Source: Candidatus Gugararchaeum adminiculabundum (lineage in GTDB: Archaea; Micrarchaeota; Micrarchaeia; Burarchaeales; Gugararchaeaceae). Taken from it: a stretch of 64,000 bases of DNA. The stretch is taken from the NCBI GenBank assembly GCA_902384795.1, contig CABMDC010000017.1:1-64000 (forward strand), read 5' to 3'. This document shows positions 24,669-32,780 of this stretch, in pieces (the first letter of the stretch is position 1; every line of letters starts with the position of its first letter). Both the position numbers and the translations under genes were made by a program. The notes under the pieces were generated by a model that made no database searches, had not been told where the DNA came from, and saw nothing but the letters and a program-made list of their open reading frames with translations.

Positions 24669-25316
24669 TTAACCCAGTTTTTTGAGCAGGATTTTCTGCC
24701 TGAAAGCCCGCACCGCACCCTCCACATCATCCGAGCCGACCGTTGCGGTGATTGCGCAAACGCTGCGCGCGCCTGCATCCAGCACCTGGTCCAAATTTGC
24801 CAGGTTGATGCCGCCTATGCAGGTGAACGAGATTTTCAAATTCTGGGAGAACTGCTTTACCAGCGCCACCCCGCCTGGCTTGTCCAGGTCGGATTTTGTC
24901 TGGGTGAAAAAAACAGGGGAAGCGCTCACATAATCTGCGCCGGATTTTTGCGCTTCCAGCGCGCCTGCAAGCGAGTTTGCTGAAATGCCGATTATTTTTT
25001 CCTTTCCCAGAAGCGCCCGCGCTGTTGCATAGGGGAGGTCTTTTCTTCCCAAATGCACCCCGTCCGCGCCAACTGCGAGCGCAATGTCAACCCGGTCGTT
25101 CACAATGAAAAACGCCTTGTGTGATTTGCATAGTTTCGCAAGCTCGAGCGCTGTCGAGTAAATTTCGCGCGTTGCAAGGTCTTTTTCCCTGTACTGGATT
25201 ATTCTGCAGCCGGCTGCCAGTGCCGCGCGCACATCCGCCAAATCGCCCTGGCGCGAGACCTTCCGGTCAGTAACAAAATAGAAATCAAAATCAAGTTTTG
25301 GCCTGGCGCTGCTCAT
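24669..25316 (-). CDS. thiE: Thiamine-phosphate synthase
   Basis: 215 residues. A TIM-barrel enzyme joining HMP-PP with thiazole phosphate to give thiamine phosphate. Motifs: IIQYREKDLATREIY, FIVNDRVDIALAVGADGVHLG, GISANSLAGALEAQKSGADYVSASPVFFTQTK (quoted in parts) and CIGGINLANLDQV. Its ATG overlaps the thiM stop by 4 bp (ATGA), so it is translationally coupled. Confidence 0.95.
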   Translation of the reverse strand: MSSARPKLDFDFYFVTDRKVSRQGDLADVRAALAAGCRIIQYREKDLATREIYSTALELAKLCKSHKAFFIVNDRVDIALAVGADGVHLGRKDLPYATARALLGKEKIIGISANSLAGALEAQKSGADYVSASPVFFTQTKSDLDKPGGVALVKQFSQNLKISFTCIGGINLANLDQVLDAGARSVCAITATVGSDDVEGAVRAFRQKILLKKLG

Positions 25317-26125
25317 AGGCTAGATTTTACTCGCGACATCCTTTTTATCTTAGCCTCGCCCAGGTTTGCGAGCTCGTCGAAAAGGCTTTGCTTGAAAGAT
25401 CCTGGACCTTTGTTGCCTGCGCTTTTTGCCGCGAGCTCGCCGGCTATTCCATAGCAGCAGAGGGCCGCTGCGCTCGCTTTTGCGTAATCGCGCTCAACTG
25501 CTGCGAAGCTTGCAATTACACTTGCTGCCATGCAGCCAGTGCCGACTATTTTGCCCATTAGCTCGTGGCCATTGTCAACCAGGTAAACCTTGCCGCCTGC
25601 ATCCGCAATTATGTCCTGCTTTCCTGTGATTACAGCTATGCAATTGTTCTCTTTTGCAACGCGCTTCGCGATTTCAGTCCTGTCCCCGCTCACGGAAACG
25701 CTCTCTACCCCGCGCACCTGGGATTTCACGCCTGCGATGGTGGCGAGCTCTCCTGCGTTCCCTTTTACGATGTCAATGCGGATGAAATTGAGCAGCTCCT
25801 TTGTTTTGTCAGTCCTGAATTTGGTTGCGCCTGCGCCAACCGCATCGAGAATCACCGGAATTCCTTTTTTGTTTGCCGCCTTTCCTGCGAGAACCATTGA
25901 ACCGATAAGTTCGCGGGTGAGCGTGCCTATGTTCAAAACGAGCGCGTCGGAAATGCCGGCCATCTGCTCAACTTCCTCTGGCGCGTGCGCCATCACCGGA
26001 AGGGCGCCGATGGTGCGCGTCACTTGCGCGCAATCGTAAATAGTGACCCAGTTGGTGATGTGATGGATTAGGGGTTTCTCATCGCCAACCAGTTTGTAGA
26101 CCGCATAAGCATTGATTTCTGCCAT
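25313..26125 (-). CDS. thiM: Hydroxyethylthiazole kinase
   Basis: 270 residues, a ribokinase-like sugar-kinase fold. ThiM phosphorylates hydroxyethylthiazole, the salvaged thiazole half of thiamine. Visible: PLIHHITNWVTIYDCAQVT at the N-terminus, ILDAVGAGATKFRT, VKGNAGELATIAG, and the catalytic GTGCMAASVIASF. It is in an operon with thiE. With ThiC elsewhere in the window, HMP can be made de novo and thiazole salvaged; no thiD or thi4 is seen here. Confidence 0.95.
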   Translation of the reverse strand: MAEINAYAVYKLVGDEKPLIHHITNWVTIYDCAQVTRTIGALPVMAHAPEEVEQMAGISDALVLNIGTLTRELIGSMVLAGKAANKKGIPVILDAVGAGATKFRTDKTKELLNFIRIDIVKGNAGELATIAGVKSQVRGVESVSVSGDRTEIAKRVAKENNCIAVITGKQDIIADAGGKVYLVDNGHELMGKIVGTGCMAASVIASFAAVERDYAKASAAALCCYGIAGELAAKSAGNKGPGSFKQSLFDELANLGEAKIKRMSRVKSSL

Positions 26126-26218
26126 GGGAAAGAAAGGGAAAAGAAAAGATAAAAAGAGAGCGAGTGCGAAGCGCGCTTAGAGTGCGAAGAGTTTGCTATT
26201 CATTGCATGCGCCCGAAA

Positions 26219-26737
26219 TTAGCCCTCGAAGCTGAACCTTTTCGCGTGCGCATCGATTAGCAGGTAGGGCCCGAAAACAGGCATCACCTTGTACCAGTAC
26301 ATTTTGTATTCAGGGGATTCCTTTGCGCCTGCAATGAAAATCTGCTGGATGAACTCCAGTTCCCTCCAGGCCTCGCGCTTGAGATTCTTGCCCGGATTCT
26401 TGCCTGCGTAGAATTTCTTGAGAACGCGGTTCGCTTCGCTTTCGCAGAAAACCAGGTCGCGCAGGAGATGGATGAGCGCCTCGATGCGCGGAACCCGTGA
26501 TTGCGGGAGAGATTTGGTGTTGACCACGATTTTCGGGCCCGGGTCCACGTCCATTTCATGGACCAGGCGCGCAACCGAGCGCAGGGCGTCAAGCGTGATG
26601 TTCTTGGGGCTGGAATCGATGAATTCAAGAAGGTCAAAGAGGAGCGAACCGAGCGCGTCAATTTCCGGCTCAGGCAAAAGAATCTTGGTTAGGTAATCGG
26701 CATCTGCTAATTTGGCTGCGTCTGCTTTTCCTGCCAT
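26219..26737 (-). CDS. Uncharacterised protein, 172 aa
   Basis: Start at MAGKADAAK, with GGTGAT 4 nt upstream. Soluble, largely helical, with no cysteine cluster or signal peptide and no motif I can name. The C-terminus is aromatic-rich (YKMYWYKVMPVFGPYLL). It lies between thiM and tRNA-Pro. In the 93-bp gap to thiM, GAGAGCGAGTGCG may be a decayed fragment of the dispersed two-hairpin element. Confidence 0.7.
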   Translation of the reverse strand: MAGKADAAKLADADYLTKILLPEPEIDALGSLLFDLLEFIDSSPKNITLDALRSVARLVHEMDVDPGPKIVVNTKSLPQSRVPRIEALIHLLRDLVFCESEANRVLKKFYAGKNPGKNLKREAWRELEFIQQIFIAGAKESPEYKMYWYKVMPVFGPYLLIDAHAKRFSFEG

Positions 26738-26782
26738 GGGAATCACCACTAGAATAAGCTGGGGAGGTTAATAAAATAATAG

Positions 26783-26855
26783 TGGGGGCGCCGTGATTTG
26801 AACACAGATCGCTAGGTCCCAAACCTAGAAGCATACCAAGTTGGCCCACGCCCCC
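26783..26855 (-). tRNA. tRNA-Pro (anticodon TGG)
   Basis: Minus strand. Acceptor GGGGGCG/CGCCCCC, a D arm with a short GGC/GCT stem, anticodon arm CTAGG-TTTGGGA-CCTAG giving anticodon TGG with G37, and T arm CTGTG-TTCAAAT-CACGG. The discriminator is A; no CCA is encoded and no intron is seen. The D arm with GGTAT is normal for archaeal tRNA-Pro. Confidence 0.93.
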
Positions 26856-26894
26856 GCGCGTGAATTATAGATTTGGCTGCGCGAATTTAAAAAA

Positions 26895-27767
26895 TCAGGG
26901 TTTCAGGATCCCAGAAGCCAGGAGTAGTTTTTCGCGCTCTTCCCGCTCCCAAAGCATTGGTTTTCGCAGGTGAAATGTCCAATGGCCGTTTCCTTCCATG
27001 CTGATTATTTCATAAAACTGTTGGTGATTTTCAGGCCTTAGCAGATCAGGAGGATTGGCTGCGGTCATGCCCGTTATCACGGCTTCGCCCCCGGGGCGGA
27101 GCACGTGGAGTATGTTTTCAATTGCTTCCGCTTCCTGATAATAGATTCCGATATGGGAAACAACCAGGTCAAAAAAGCCTTCATGAAAAATCTCGTTGAG
27201 CTCTGCAGCGCTGCATAGGGTGACTTTGCCGATTAGCTCGGGGTGAAATGAATGCATGGTAAGCGCTGTGCCATAGAATTCGATTCTTCCCTCATTTTCC
27301 TTTAGAAATTCGATCCACTGCTCTCCTGTTCCGATGCCCAGGTCGAGAACTTTCAGAACCTCCCCTTTTGCTTCAGCTTCTGCGATTTTCGCAAGCAAAA
27401 AATCCTTGAACTTAAGGCGGCTCCCGTTGAATTTTATGCGCCGGCGTGCAGAATAGTCTTCCAGAGGAGTGCTGATGCGGCCCCAGGCGTTGTCCAGGCC
27501 GTATTTCTGCTCGTTCATGAACGAACCTTTGAAAACCTCTGGCGGATTGAAGGCGTCCAGGTACTTTTCCCCGAAGATATAGCCTCTCCTGAATGTTTTC
27601 TTGAAGAGGGCGGATTTGATATCTTGCCCGGTTTCTTTGGCAAACGGATTGCCAGCCAAGGCTCGGTTTGCAGCAGGGAAAATGTTATGGAAAAACGGGC
27701 CTGCCCGTGGGGATTCGTGAAAGAGCCTTTCGCTTCCTGCGTTGTTAGCCGTAGTTTTGAGAAGCAT
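26895..27767 (-). CDS. Class I SAM-dependent methyltransferase
   Basis: 290 residues. The Rossmann methyltransferase core runs from about residue 138: motif I VLDLGIGTGEQ, an acidic post-I strand IEFYGTALT, motif IV FFDLVVSHIGIYYQ, and LRPGGEAVITG. The N-terminal 130 residues are unusual and carry no motif I know. Substrate unknown. A TATA-like GCTTATAAATATCC on the minus strand near 27815 is about 45 bp upstream of the ATG, and GAAGGTCAAACC acts as a leader/SD. Confidence 0.82.
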   Translation of the reverse strand: MLLKTTANNAGSERLFHESPRAGPFFHNIFPAANRALAGNPFAKETGQDIKSALFKKTFRRGYIFGEKYLDAFNPPEVFKGSFMNEQKYGLDNAWGRISTPLEDYSARRRIKFNGSRLKFKDFLLAKIAEAEAKGEVLKVLDLGIGTGEQWIEFLKENEGRIEFYGTALTMHSFHPELIGKVTLCSAAELNEIFHEGFFDLVVSHIGIYYQEAEAIENILHVLRPGGEAVITGMTAANPPDLLRPENHQQFYEIISMEGNGHWTFHLRKPMLWEREEREKLLLASGILKP

Positions 27768-27830
27768 GGTTTGACCTTCGGTAAATAGTGGTAATATAGT
27801 TATAATTGTGGATATTTATAAGCCTTTGCT

Positions 27831-27925
27831 AAACTTCCTTGCCGAGCTTCTCTGCCGCCTTTTTTGGCTAGTAAATAATAAGGTCGACGCTCGGCCGGCT
27901 TGTCAAGCGCGTTTGTTTTCAACCA
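27831..27925 (-). pseudogene. Decayed duplicate of the mre11 3' end
   Basis: This stretch matches the last ~95 bp of the mre11-like gene (28467-28565). The first ~35 bp are nearly identical (AAACTTCCTTGCCGAGCTTC), then similarity is interrupted by indels, and TTGTCAAGCGCG matches again. On the minus strand the reading frame is shifted and contains stops, so it is non-functional. The pair are direct repeats flanking the 27930-28424 ORF. Confidence 0.8.
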
Positions 27926-27929
27926 AATT

Positions 27930-28424
27930 TTATTTCTTTGATTTTTTCCTGGCCTTTACCTCTTCTTCGGGTTCAGGAGAAAGCTTGATGCCCCAGGTGG
28001 TTTCCTTGTCGACCGTCTCGGAAGCGGTTTGGAACCCCTTGCCTTCCTCAATCAATGGCTTGTCTTTTGACTTCTTCTGCTTTCCCGTTGGTTTCTCCGC
28101 TTCTTCCCGTTCAGGCGGGAAGGATGCGAGTGGCGATTTCTCATATCTCTTCCATGCCTCGGCAGTGATCGGGTCGGCTGGCTTTGCCATTGCCGCGTTC
28201 TTCTTTTGCCAGGCTACGTAGTTGTCGAGATCTTTTCCGTGTAAAGTGGACATTTTGTCTTCGATTCGTTTCTGGGCGTCGGCGACCTTTGGCGATAGGT
28301 AGATTGTCACTCCTGGTTTGGTCATTCTAGGCGGCTCTGTCTGCGGCTGCGCCTTCTGAATTTCCTCTGGCTTTTTCTTTTTCCAGAATACCAATTTCTG
28401 CGCAAGTTCTGCTATGTCAGACAT
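27930..28424 (-). CDS. Uncharacterised charged protein, 164 aa
   Basis: Very rich in Lys, Glu, Pro and Ala, with low-complexity tails (KKKKPEEIQKAQPQ, then EEEVKARKKSKK); probably largely disordered. No domain recognised. AAGGTGAT 5 nt before the ATG shows it is a real gene start. It sits between the intact 3' end of the mre11-like gene and a decayed copy of that same end, which suggests it arrived by insertion or was left by a tandem duplication. Confidence 0.68.
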   Translation of the reverse strand: MSDIAELAQKLVFWKKKKPEEIQKAQPQTEPPRMTKPGVTIYLSPKVADAQKRIEDKMSTLHGKDLDNYVAWQKKNAAMAKPADPITAEAWKRYEKSPLASFPPEREEAEKPTGKQKKSKDKPLIEEGKGFQTASETVDKETTWGIKLSPEPEEEVKARKKSKK

Positions 28425-28464
28425 ACAAAATCACCTTTTAGTGTTTTAGGGAATTTCCCATATA

Positions 28465-29619
28465 TTAAACTTCCTTGCCGAGCTTCTCGGCCGCCTTTTT
28501 CGGCTCGTCAACAATCAAATCAAACAGCTCGTCGGGCTTGTCAAGCGCGCACTTGTTTTCTGCCAATCTTTCGCGTAGAATGTTCATGCCCAATTCCTTC
28601 ACGCTTGCCTGGGACTCGCGCAGGCCGCGGAGAATGTCAATCTTCTGCTGCGCCAAATCCCCATCGAATTGCTTGTCAATTTCAAGGTGGCACCCGGTAA
28701 AATTCAGGCACGCGTCCACATCGCAGGAATTGGTGCCTTTAGCCAAAGTTCCCTTGAGTTTTATTTTAATCAGCGGGTTGCACTTGCCGGCAGGGGTTGC
28801 CATAGTTTCATCGACCAGGGAACGGATGCTGTTTTCTATTTCCGAAAGCTTGGCATCGGTGAACTCTAATTCCCTGTAAATGAATGGGCGCGAATCGATT
28901 TCAACGAATTTGTGGGAGCGCTGTTTTGTATCGTATAAAATGAAGCCTTTCTTCTGCTGCTCCTCTTCGCGCAGCTGCGTGACAACGGTGCTTCCTGGAA
29001 TCAGGAGCTTGCCGTCAAGCAGGGATTTGCGCCCGTGGATGTGGCCGCACAGATAGAGGTCAAACCCCTGCGGCAGATTTTCAAGCGAAGCGAGATTGGG
29101 AACTTGCGGGGTGAATTCCTGAAGTGTTTGGTGGAAAATGAAGATGTTGAAAGAATCAGGGGCTGGAGAAAAATTCAGCGCCGAAAGCGCGCTTTTGAAA
29201 TATTCGTCAGGAACTCCGCCAATTCCTACAATGGAAACGCGCTCCTGGTTTTTCTCGACCAGAACCGGAGAAGCGTGCACATTTACCAGGAGGCTTGCTT
29301 TTTCCAGCAACTGGATTGGGTTGATGGTGTCCTTGGTCCTGCGCTCATGGGTCCCGTGGATTGCGAAAACCGCTGGGAATCCGTTTTCCTTTTGCGGGTA
29401 TTTCACTTCCCATTTCCTTGCCTTTGCAGGAGTGAGAAGCTCGATTGCCTGGGCGAGAATCTCCGGCGCAGGGACTTTGGAATCAAAAATGTCGCCTCCG
29501 AGAATTATGCAGTCGGCTGATTCCAGCGCCTTCTGGAAAGCCATTTTCGCCTGCTCAAACGCATCCTCGCGGAATTTCTGCAGCCCCAGATGCGTGTCGG
29601 CGATGAACGCTATTTTCAT
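28465..29619 (-). CDS. mre11: Mre11/SbcD-like DNA repair nuclease
   Basis: 384 residues. Phosphoesterase motifs in order: FIADTHLGLQKF, LGGDIFDS, AIHGTHERR (Mre11-type nuclease motif), FHQTLQEF and CGHIHGRK, then a capping domain and a C-terminal helical Rad50-binding-like region. Mre11 with Rad50 processes DNA double-strand breaks. Rad50, HerA and NurA are not adjacent here. The last 95 bp are duplicated and decayed at 27831-27925. Confidence 0.9.
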   Translation of the reverse strand: MKIAFIADTHLGLQKFREDAFEQAKMAFQKALESADCIILGGDIFDSKVPAPEILAQAIELLTPAKARKWEVKYPQKENGFPAVFAIHGTHERRTKDTINPIQLLEKASLLVNVHASPVLVEKNQERVSIVGIGGVPDEYFKSALSALNFSPAPDSFNIFIFHQTLQEFTPQVPNLASLENLPQGFDLYLCGHIHGRKSLLDGKLLIPGSTVVTQLREEEQQKKGFILYDTKQRSHKFVEIDSRPFIYRELEFTDAKLSEIENSIRSLVDETMATPAGKCNPLIKIKLKGTLAKGTNSCDVDACLNFTGCHLEIDKQFDGDLAQQKIDILRGLRESQASVKELGMNILRERLAENKCALDKPDELFDLIVDEPKKAAEKLGKEV

Positions 29620-29672
29620 AGGTTAAATTAGGGAGGGAAAGATTATATTTGAAACCAGTTAAATCAGGGATT

Positions 29673-30107
29673 ATGCAAATTCCCCAGCTTGATTGGAAAG
29701 TGGCATCCATTGCCCTGCTCGCGGCGCTTACGGTCTATAACGTGCTCGTGAAACTGTACACAACCGAACTGAGCACAGGCAGGGAGGACATACGCTCGTT
29801 TTACCCGGTAATCATAGTGATCGGGCTGGTGGCATTGGCCCTGTTCCTGTACAATGGCCAGGGGGCGAAGATGACTGAAAAAACGCCCCTGTGGATTTTC
29901 GTAATTCTCGTGCTGCTTGGTGCCACCTATTACCTTACGTTGGTGGCGTTCAACGGGCCGCTGAGCGTGGTGGTGCCGATAATCGGCCTGTCCGCTGCTG
30001 CCAGCGCGGTGATAGCCGTTCTTTTCCTAGGGGAAACGTTCACCATTGCCAAGGGGGCGGGAGTGCTCCTCGGGCTGGCGAGCATTTACCTGCTTTTAAA
30101 GGGATAA
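29673..30107 (+). CDS. Small EamA/SMR-like membrane protein (half-size transporter)
   Basis: About 144 residues with four or five membrane helices (VASIALLAALTVYNVLV, FYPVIIVIGLVALALFLY, LWIFVILVLLGATYYLTL, VVVPIIGLSAAASAVIAVLF). This fits one EamA half of the drug/metabolite transporter superfamily, including GETFTIAKGAGVLLGL at the end. It would need to dimerise. ATG at 29673 is preferred over the track TTG: the TATA-like GATTATATTTG at 29641-29651 lies about 27 bp upstream, fitting a leaderless message. Confidence 0.78.
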   Translation: MQIPQLDWKVASIALLAALTVYNVLVKLYTTELSTGREDIRSFYPVIIVIGLVALALFLYNGQGAKMTEKTPLWIFVILVLLGATYYLTLVAFNGPLSVVVPIIGLSAAASAVIAVLFLGETFTIAKGAGVLLGLASIYLLLKG

Positions 30108-30118
30108 ATACCATAATG

Positions 30119-30162
30119 CTTTATATAGTACCACAGCCATAAAATATGTGGAAACGTGGTAC
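30119..30162 (+). promoter_or_regulatory. TATA box and overlapping inverted repeat before the 30165 gene
   Basis: CTTTATATAGTA at 30119-30130 is a strong TATA box. GTACCAC (30128-30134) is the exact inverse of GTGGTAC (30156-30162), which contains the likely SD GTGGT 4 nt before the ATG. It could be an operator arm pair or an SD-masking hairpin. Confidence 0.5.
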
Positions 30163-30164
30163 TT

Positions 30165-31319
30165 ATGGCAGCTAGGGATTCTAATGTCAAAATAATCAGG
30201 CTACCAACGGATGGGGCTTTTTTCAGGAAGAAAGGGCAGCCGGTTGAGTTTAGGGTGCCCTGGAAAGTTCTTTTTGGAGAATTGGACAGCAACAAAAATG
30301 CCCTGTTCCAGGAGAAGGTAAGGAACCTGATTGTTTCAAAAGAGAATATAATTCCGATTTCCCCGCACCAGGCGGCGGATTATGCGGCAGTTGCCCGCGA
30401 GACCAGTTCGCTGGATGCTGCCAAAAAGGCCGAGGGGGATAAGGCCGAAACTGCATTTGCGAACGCCAAGCCGGCTGAATCTGATTATGGCGCCTTGGCG
30501 GTTTACCAGAAAATAGATTGGATGGTCAGGCAGATCAAAGTGTTTCTTATTGACAGGAACAACACGAAGAAGGAACACATAAAAACGATTAACCAAAATG
30601 AAACCGATGATGAAACTTACTTGAAAAATGTGAAAACAGGGGAGAACAGCTTTGGAAAGATCAAAAACTGGATGAAGGCTATTTTCACTTTTGCAGCGCC
30701 TGGCGCTGCCGTGGCTGCCTGGCTGAAAGACCCGAAGCTGGTGCAGGAGATTGTTGAAGCGGTGCCGAAACTCAAGATTGTCGCGCCCATGCTGCCCGTG
30801 TTAATTCCGTTCGCCCTGGCAATCGCGGCCTGGGAGCTCCTGACGCTCGGAGAAGGAGTGGTCGGAATTGCGATTAAGAAAGTGAGACTAAGCGCGCAAA
30901 GGCGCAGGGAAAAAGAGGACAGGAAAGTCGAGCGGGATGCGATAAAGTGCAAAGCCTCTGCGTTCTACTGGACAGCGAAATATCTGGCAACCCAGGACAA
31001 GCTCAAGGATTCCATGAAGGAAACGCTTCCTGAAGCTGAATTCGTCCTTGAGAATTACGGGCCCCTGAACTGGGACAGGTTTGTCGCGCTGCAGGCGGAC
31101 GCCTATGCAAGGGGGGAAATAGGCCCGTATTTCGTGATAACCAGCGAGAACAAGGATATTGCCGGGGTGGACTGGAACGGGTGGCAGAAATTCCTGGTTT
31201 GGGCCAGGGTTCTGAAGCAGCCGAGAAAAATAAGGGTGAATTATACTCCGCCCTTGGCGCACACTGATGTGATTGTAATACAGCCGGCGCCGATAGTAGT
31301 TGGCCAGCCAGTGAATTAG
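30165..31319 (+). CDS. Uncharacterised protein with central membrane segments, 384 aa
   Basis: Start at MAARDSNVKI, with GTGGT 4 nt upstream. The N-terminal ~150 residues are soluble and helical. A hydrophobic region at about residues 180-235 (AIFTFAAPGAAVAAWL, then VAPMLPVLIPFALAIAAWELL) may be two membrane helices. A basic stretch (SAQRRREKEDRKVERD) and a C-terminal soluble domain follow. No known family. Convergent with speD. Confidence 0.68.
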   Translation: MAARDSNVKIIRLPTDGAFFRKKGQPVEFRVPWKVLFGELDSNKNALFQEKVRNLIVSKENIIPISPHQAADYAAVARETSSLDAAKKAEGDKAETAFANAKPAESDYGALAVYQKIDWMVRQIKVFLIDRNNTKKEHIKTINQNETDDETYLKNVKTGENSFGKIKNWMKAIFTFAAPGAAVAAWLKDPKLVQEIVEAVPKLKIVAPMLPVLIPFALAIAAWELLTLGEGVVGIAIKKVRLSAQRRREKEDRKVERDAIKCKASAFYWTAKYLATQDKLKDSMKETLPEAEFVLENYGPLNWDRFVALQADAYARGEIGPYFVITSENKDIAGVDWNGWQKFLVWARVLKQPRKIRVNYTPPLAHTDVIVIQPAPIVVGQPVN

Positions 31320-31340
31320 GTTTTGGCCTTTGTTTTAGAT

Positions 31341-31784
31341 TCAGGCCTTTACTTCTTCTTTTACTTCAGCAGTGGTTCGTTCGCGGAGCATGGAAACCAC
31401 CTGTTTTGATTTCCAAATGTCCTTGGGAAATTCCCTTCCGCGCGCGAGCAGATTTTTCTCATACTTCTTCACTTCCAGGCTGGACTTGATCAGCTCGACC
31501 GCATCGTCCACATTGAAGTCCTTGCAGGAGAAGATGTCCACGCTCGCGTAGTTCTTTTCAGGAAAAGTGTGAATTGAGATGTGCGATTCGGCAATCAAAA
31601 CCACGCCGGAAATGCCCCAGTCCTCGGGCTTGACTCCGTGATAGGTGAAAGTATAGGGGGGCATTATCTTGGTCATGCCTACCAGGCCAGGAAAAGTATC
31701 CAAGAAGTTGTAGATGAACTCTATGTCCTTCAGCTTTCTTTTGTTGCATCCGTAGCAATCCATCATTAAATGCGGTCCAAACAT
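31341..31784 (-). CDS. speD: S-adenosylmethionine decarboxylase proenzyme
   Basis: 147 residues, the small prokaryotic class. The self-cleavage site is AESHISIHTFPE: the serine becomes the pyruvoyl group, with upstream His and downstream Cys in the usual places (FSCKDF). It makes decarboxylated SAM, the propylamine donor for spermidine; spermidine is used by the deoxyhypusine synthase at 53 kb. A minus-strand TATA (GTTTATAAATAGCG) lies near 31840, about 55 bp upstream. Confidence 0.94.
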   Translation of the reverse strand: MFGPHLMMDCYGCNKRKLKDIEFIYNFLDTFPGLVGMTKIMPPYTFTYHGVKPEDWGISGVVLIAESHISIHTFPEKNYASVDIFSCKDFNVDDAVELIKSSLEVKKYEKNLLARGREFPKDIWKSKQVVSMLRERTTAEVKEEVKA

Positions 31785-31899
31785 TTCTTTTTTTCCCCCA
31801 CAATGAAAATTGTGTGCAATTATTTTGTTTGCGCTATTTATAAACTTTATTTCAGCTGGGAAAAATCAGGAAGGAAAAAAATCGCGGGAATTGTGGGAA

Positions 31900-32481
31900 T
31901 TAGGCTGAAATTGTTTTCAGCAAATCGGCCTTGGTGACAATGCCGATTATTTTTTCCTTGCGCACGATCAGGACCGCCTTGGAATGGGCGAGCAGGCTGC
32001 CCAGAAGAGACGAAGGAGTGTCCTCGGTCACCCTGGGAAAAGGCTCGTCCATCACATCGGAAATCTTCAGCTTGGAAAGGTCTTGCTGCTTTCCTGTGCG
32101 GCCGGTTGATTCGTCCACTGAGGAAATCTTTTCAAGTATTGTTTCTTCGGTGATCGAGCCGACAACGTTTTCACCTGAAAAAACAGGAAGCTGGGAAATG
32201 TCGTGCTTTTTCATCAGGCCGATTGCATGGGTGAGTTTCTCGCTTGCGTTAACGGAAATTATGTTTTTGGTAAGGATGTCCCTGGCAGTGAGCCTCTCGC
32301 CGTGCTCCTGCTGCTCAAGCGCCTCGAAAATCTGCTTGGTCTTGGAAAAGCTCGGGTCTATTTTGCCGGACTCGATTTTTGCAATCATGGACTGGCTCAC
32401 CTGCGCCAGGCGCGCCAGCTGGGCCTGCTTGAGCCCGAGTTTTCTCCTTCGCTTTCCAATTTCCGTTAGTTCTGGCAACAT
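31900..32481 (-). CDS. HTH-XRE regulator with paired CBS domains
   Basis: 193 residues. An N-terminal helix-turn-helix (LKQAQLARLAQVSQSMIAKI, about residues 17-36), then two CBS motifs: ARDILTKNIISVNASEKLTH...ISQLPVF and ISDVMDEPFPRVTEDTPSSL...IGIVTKADLL. CBS pairs bind adenosyl ligands (AMP, ATP, SAM), so this is a ligand-sensing repressor, as known for archaeal CBS-HTH proteins. TATA at 32506-32514 is about 25-30 bp before the ATG (leaderless). Two matching palindromes upstream suggest autoregulation. Confidence 0.88.
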   Translation of the reverse strand: MLPELTEIGKRRRKLGLKQAQLARLAQVSQSMIAKIESGKIDPSFSKTKQIFEALEQQEHGERLTARDILTKNIISVNASEKLTHAIGLMKKHDISQLPVFSGENVVGSITEETILEKISSVDESTGRTGKQQDLSKLKISDVMDEPFPRVTEDTPSSLLGSLLAHSKAVLIVRKEKIIGIVTKADLLKTISA

Positions 32482-32521
32482 GATAGGTATTAGGGAGTTA
32501 CAGGAATATAAAGGCTTTGTT

Positions 32522-32539
32522 TTATTCTGATTAGAATAA
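32522..32539. promoter_or_regulatory. Palindromic operator O1 of the HTH-CBS gene
   Basis: TTATTCT-GATT-AGAATAA, perfect 7-bp arms with a 4-bp spacer. It abuts the BRE/TATA region of the HTH-CBS gene, where binding would affect TFB/TBP. Shares arm and spacer sequence with O2. Confidence 0.65.
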
Positions 32540-32569
32540 GAGTTTCATTGGGATTCGGGAAGCGTGCAA

Positions 32570-32585
32570 TATTCCGATTGGAATA
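32570..32585. promoter_or_regulatory. Palindromic operator O2 of the HTH-CBS gene
   Basis: TATTCC-GATT-GGAATA, perfect 6-bp arms, with the same GATT spacer as O1; consensus TATTCYGATTRGAATA. Centre-to-centre distance to O1 is 47 bp. Confidence 0.62.
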
Positions 32586-32659
32586 AAATTGTCATTAAAT
32601 GATTTAATAGGAAACTGAGGAATAAATGGTGAGTGCGGTGGGGCAATCGCTCTAGGGTA

Positions 32660-32769
32660 GGATGAGGGCGAGCGAGGAATCGCGAGCCTTTCATCCGCGA
32701 TAGTTCCAGTTCTATTCTGGATTTTGAAACTCATAAGAGCGGCTTAGGGAAAACAATATGCGCTCTTAT
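32660..32769 (+). repeat. Dispersed two-hairpin element, copy C
   Basis: Hairpin 1: outer GGATGA (32660-32665) with TCATCC (32691-32696); core GCGAGCGAGGAATCGCGAGC with a GGAA (GNRA) loop. Hairpin 2: ATAAGAGCG (32733-32741) with CGCTCTTAT (32761-32769), 9 bp and a 19-nt loop. Compared with GTAGAGCG/CGCTCTAC in other copies, both strands changed together, so pairing is kept. It ends 11 bp before the thrC start, so it could be in the leader of thrC. Confidence 0.88.
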
Positions 32770-32780
32770 TAGGTGAAACT

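Noticed and set aside
26150-26200. A sixth copy of the dispersed element between thiM and the 26219 gene
   Set aside because: Only GAGAGCGAGTGCG resembles the core; the inner stem and loop are not intact, so it is at most a fragment.
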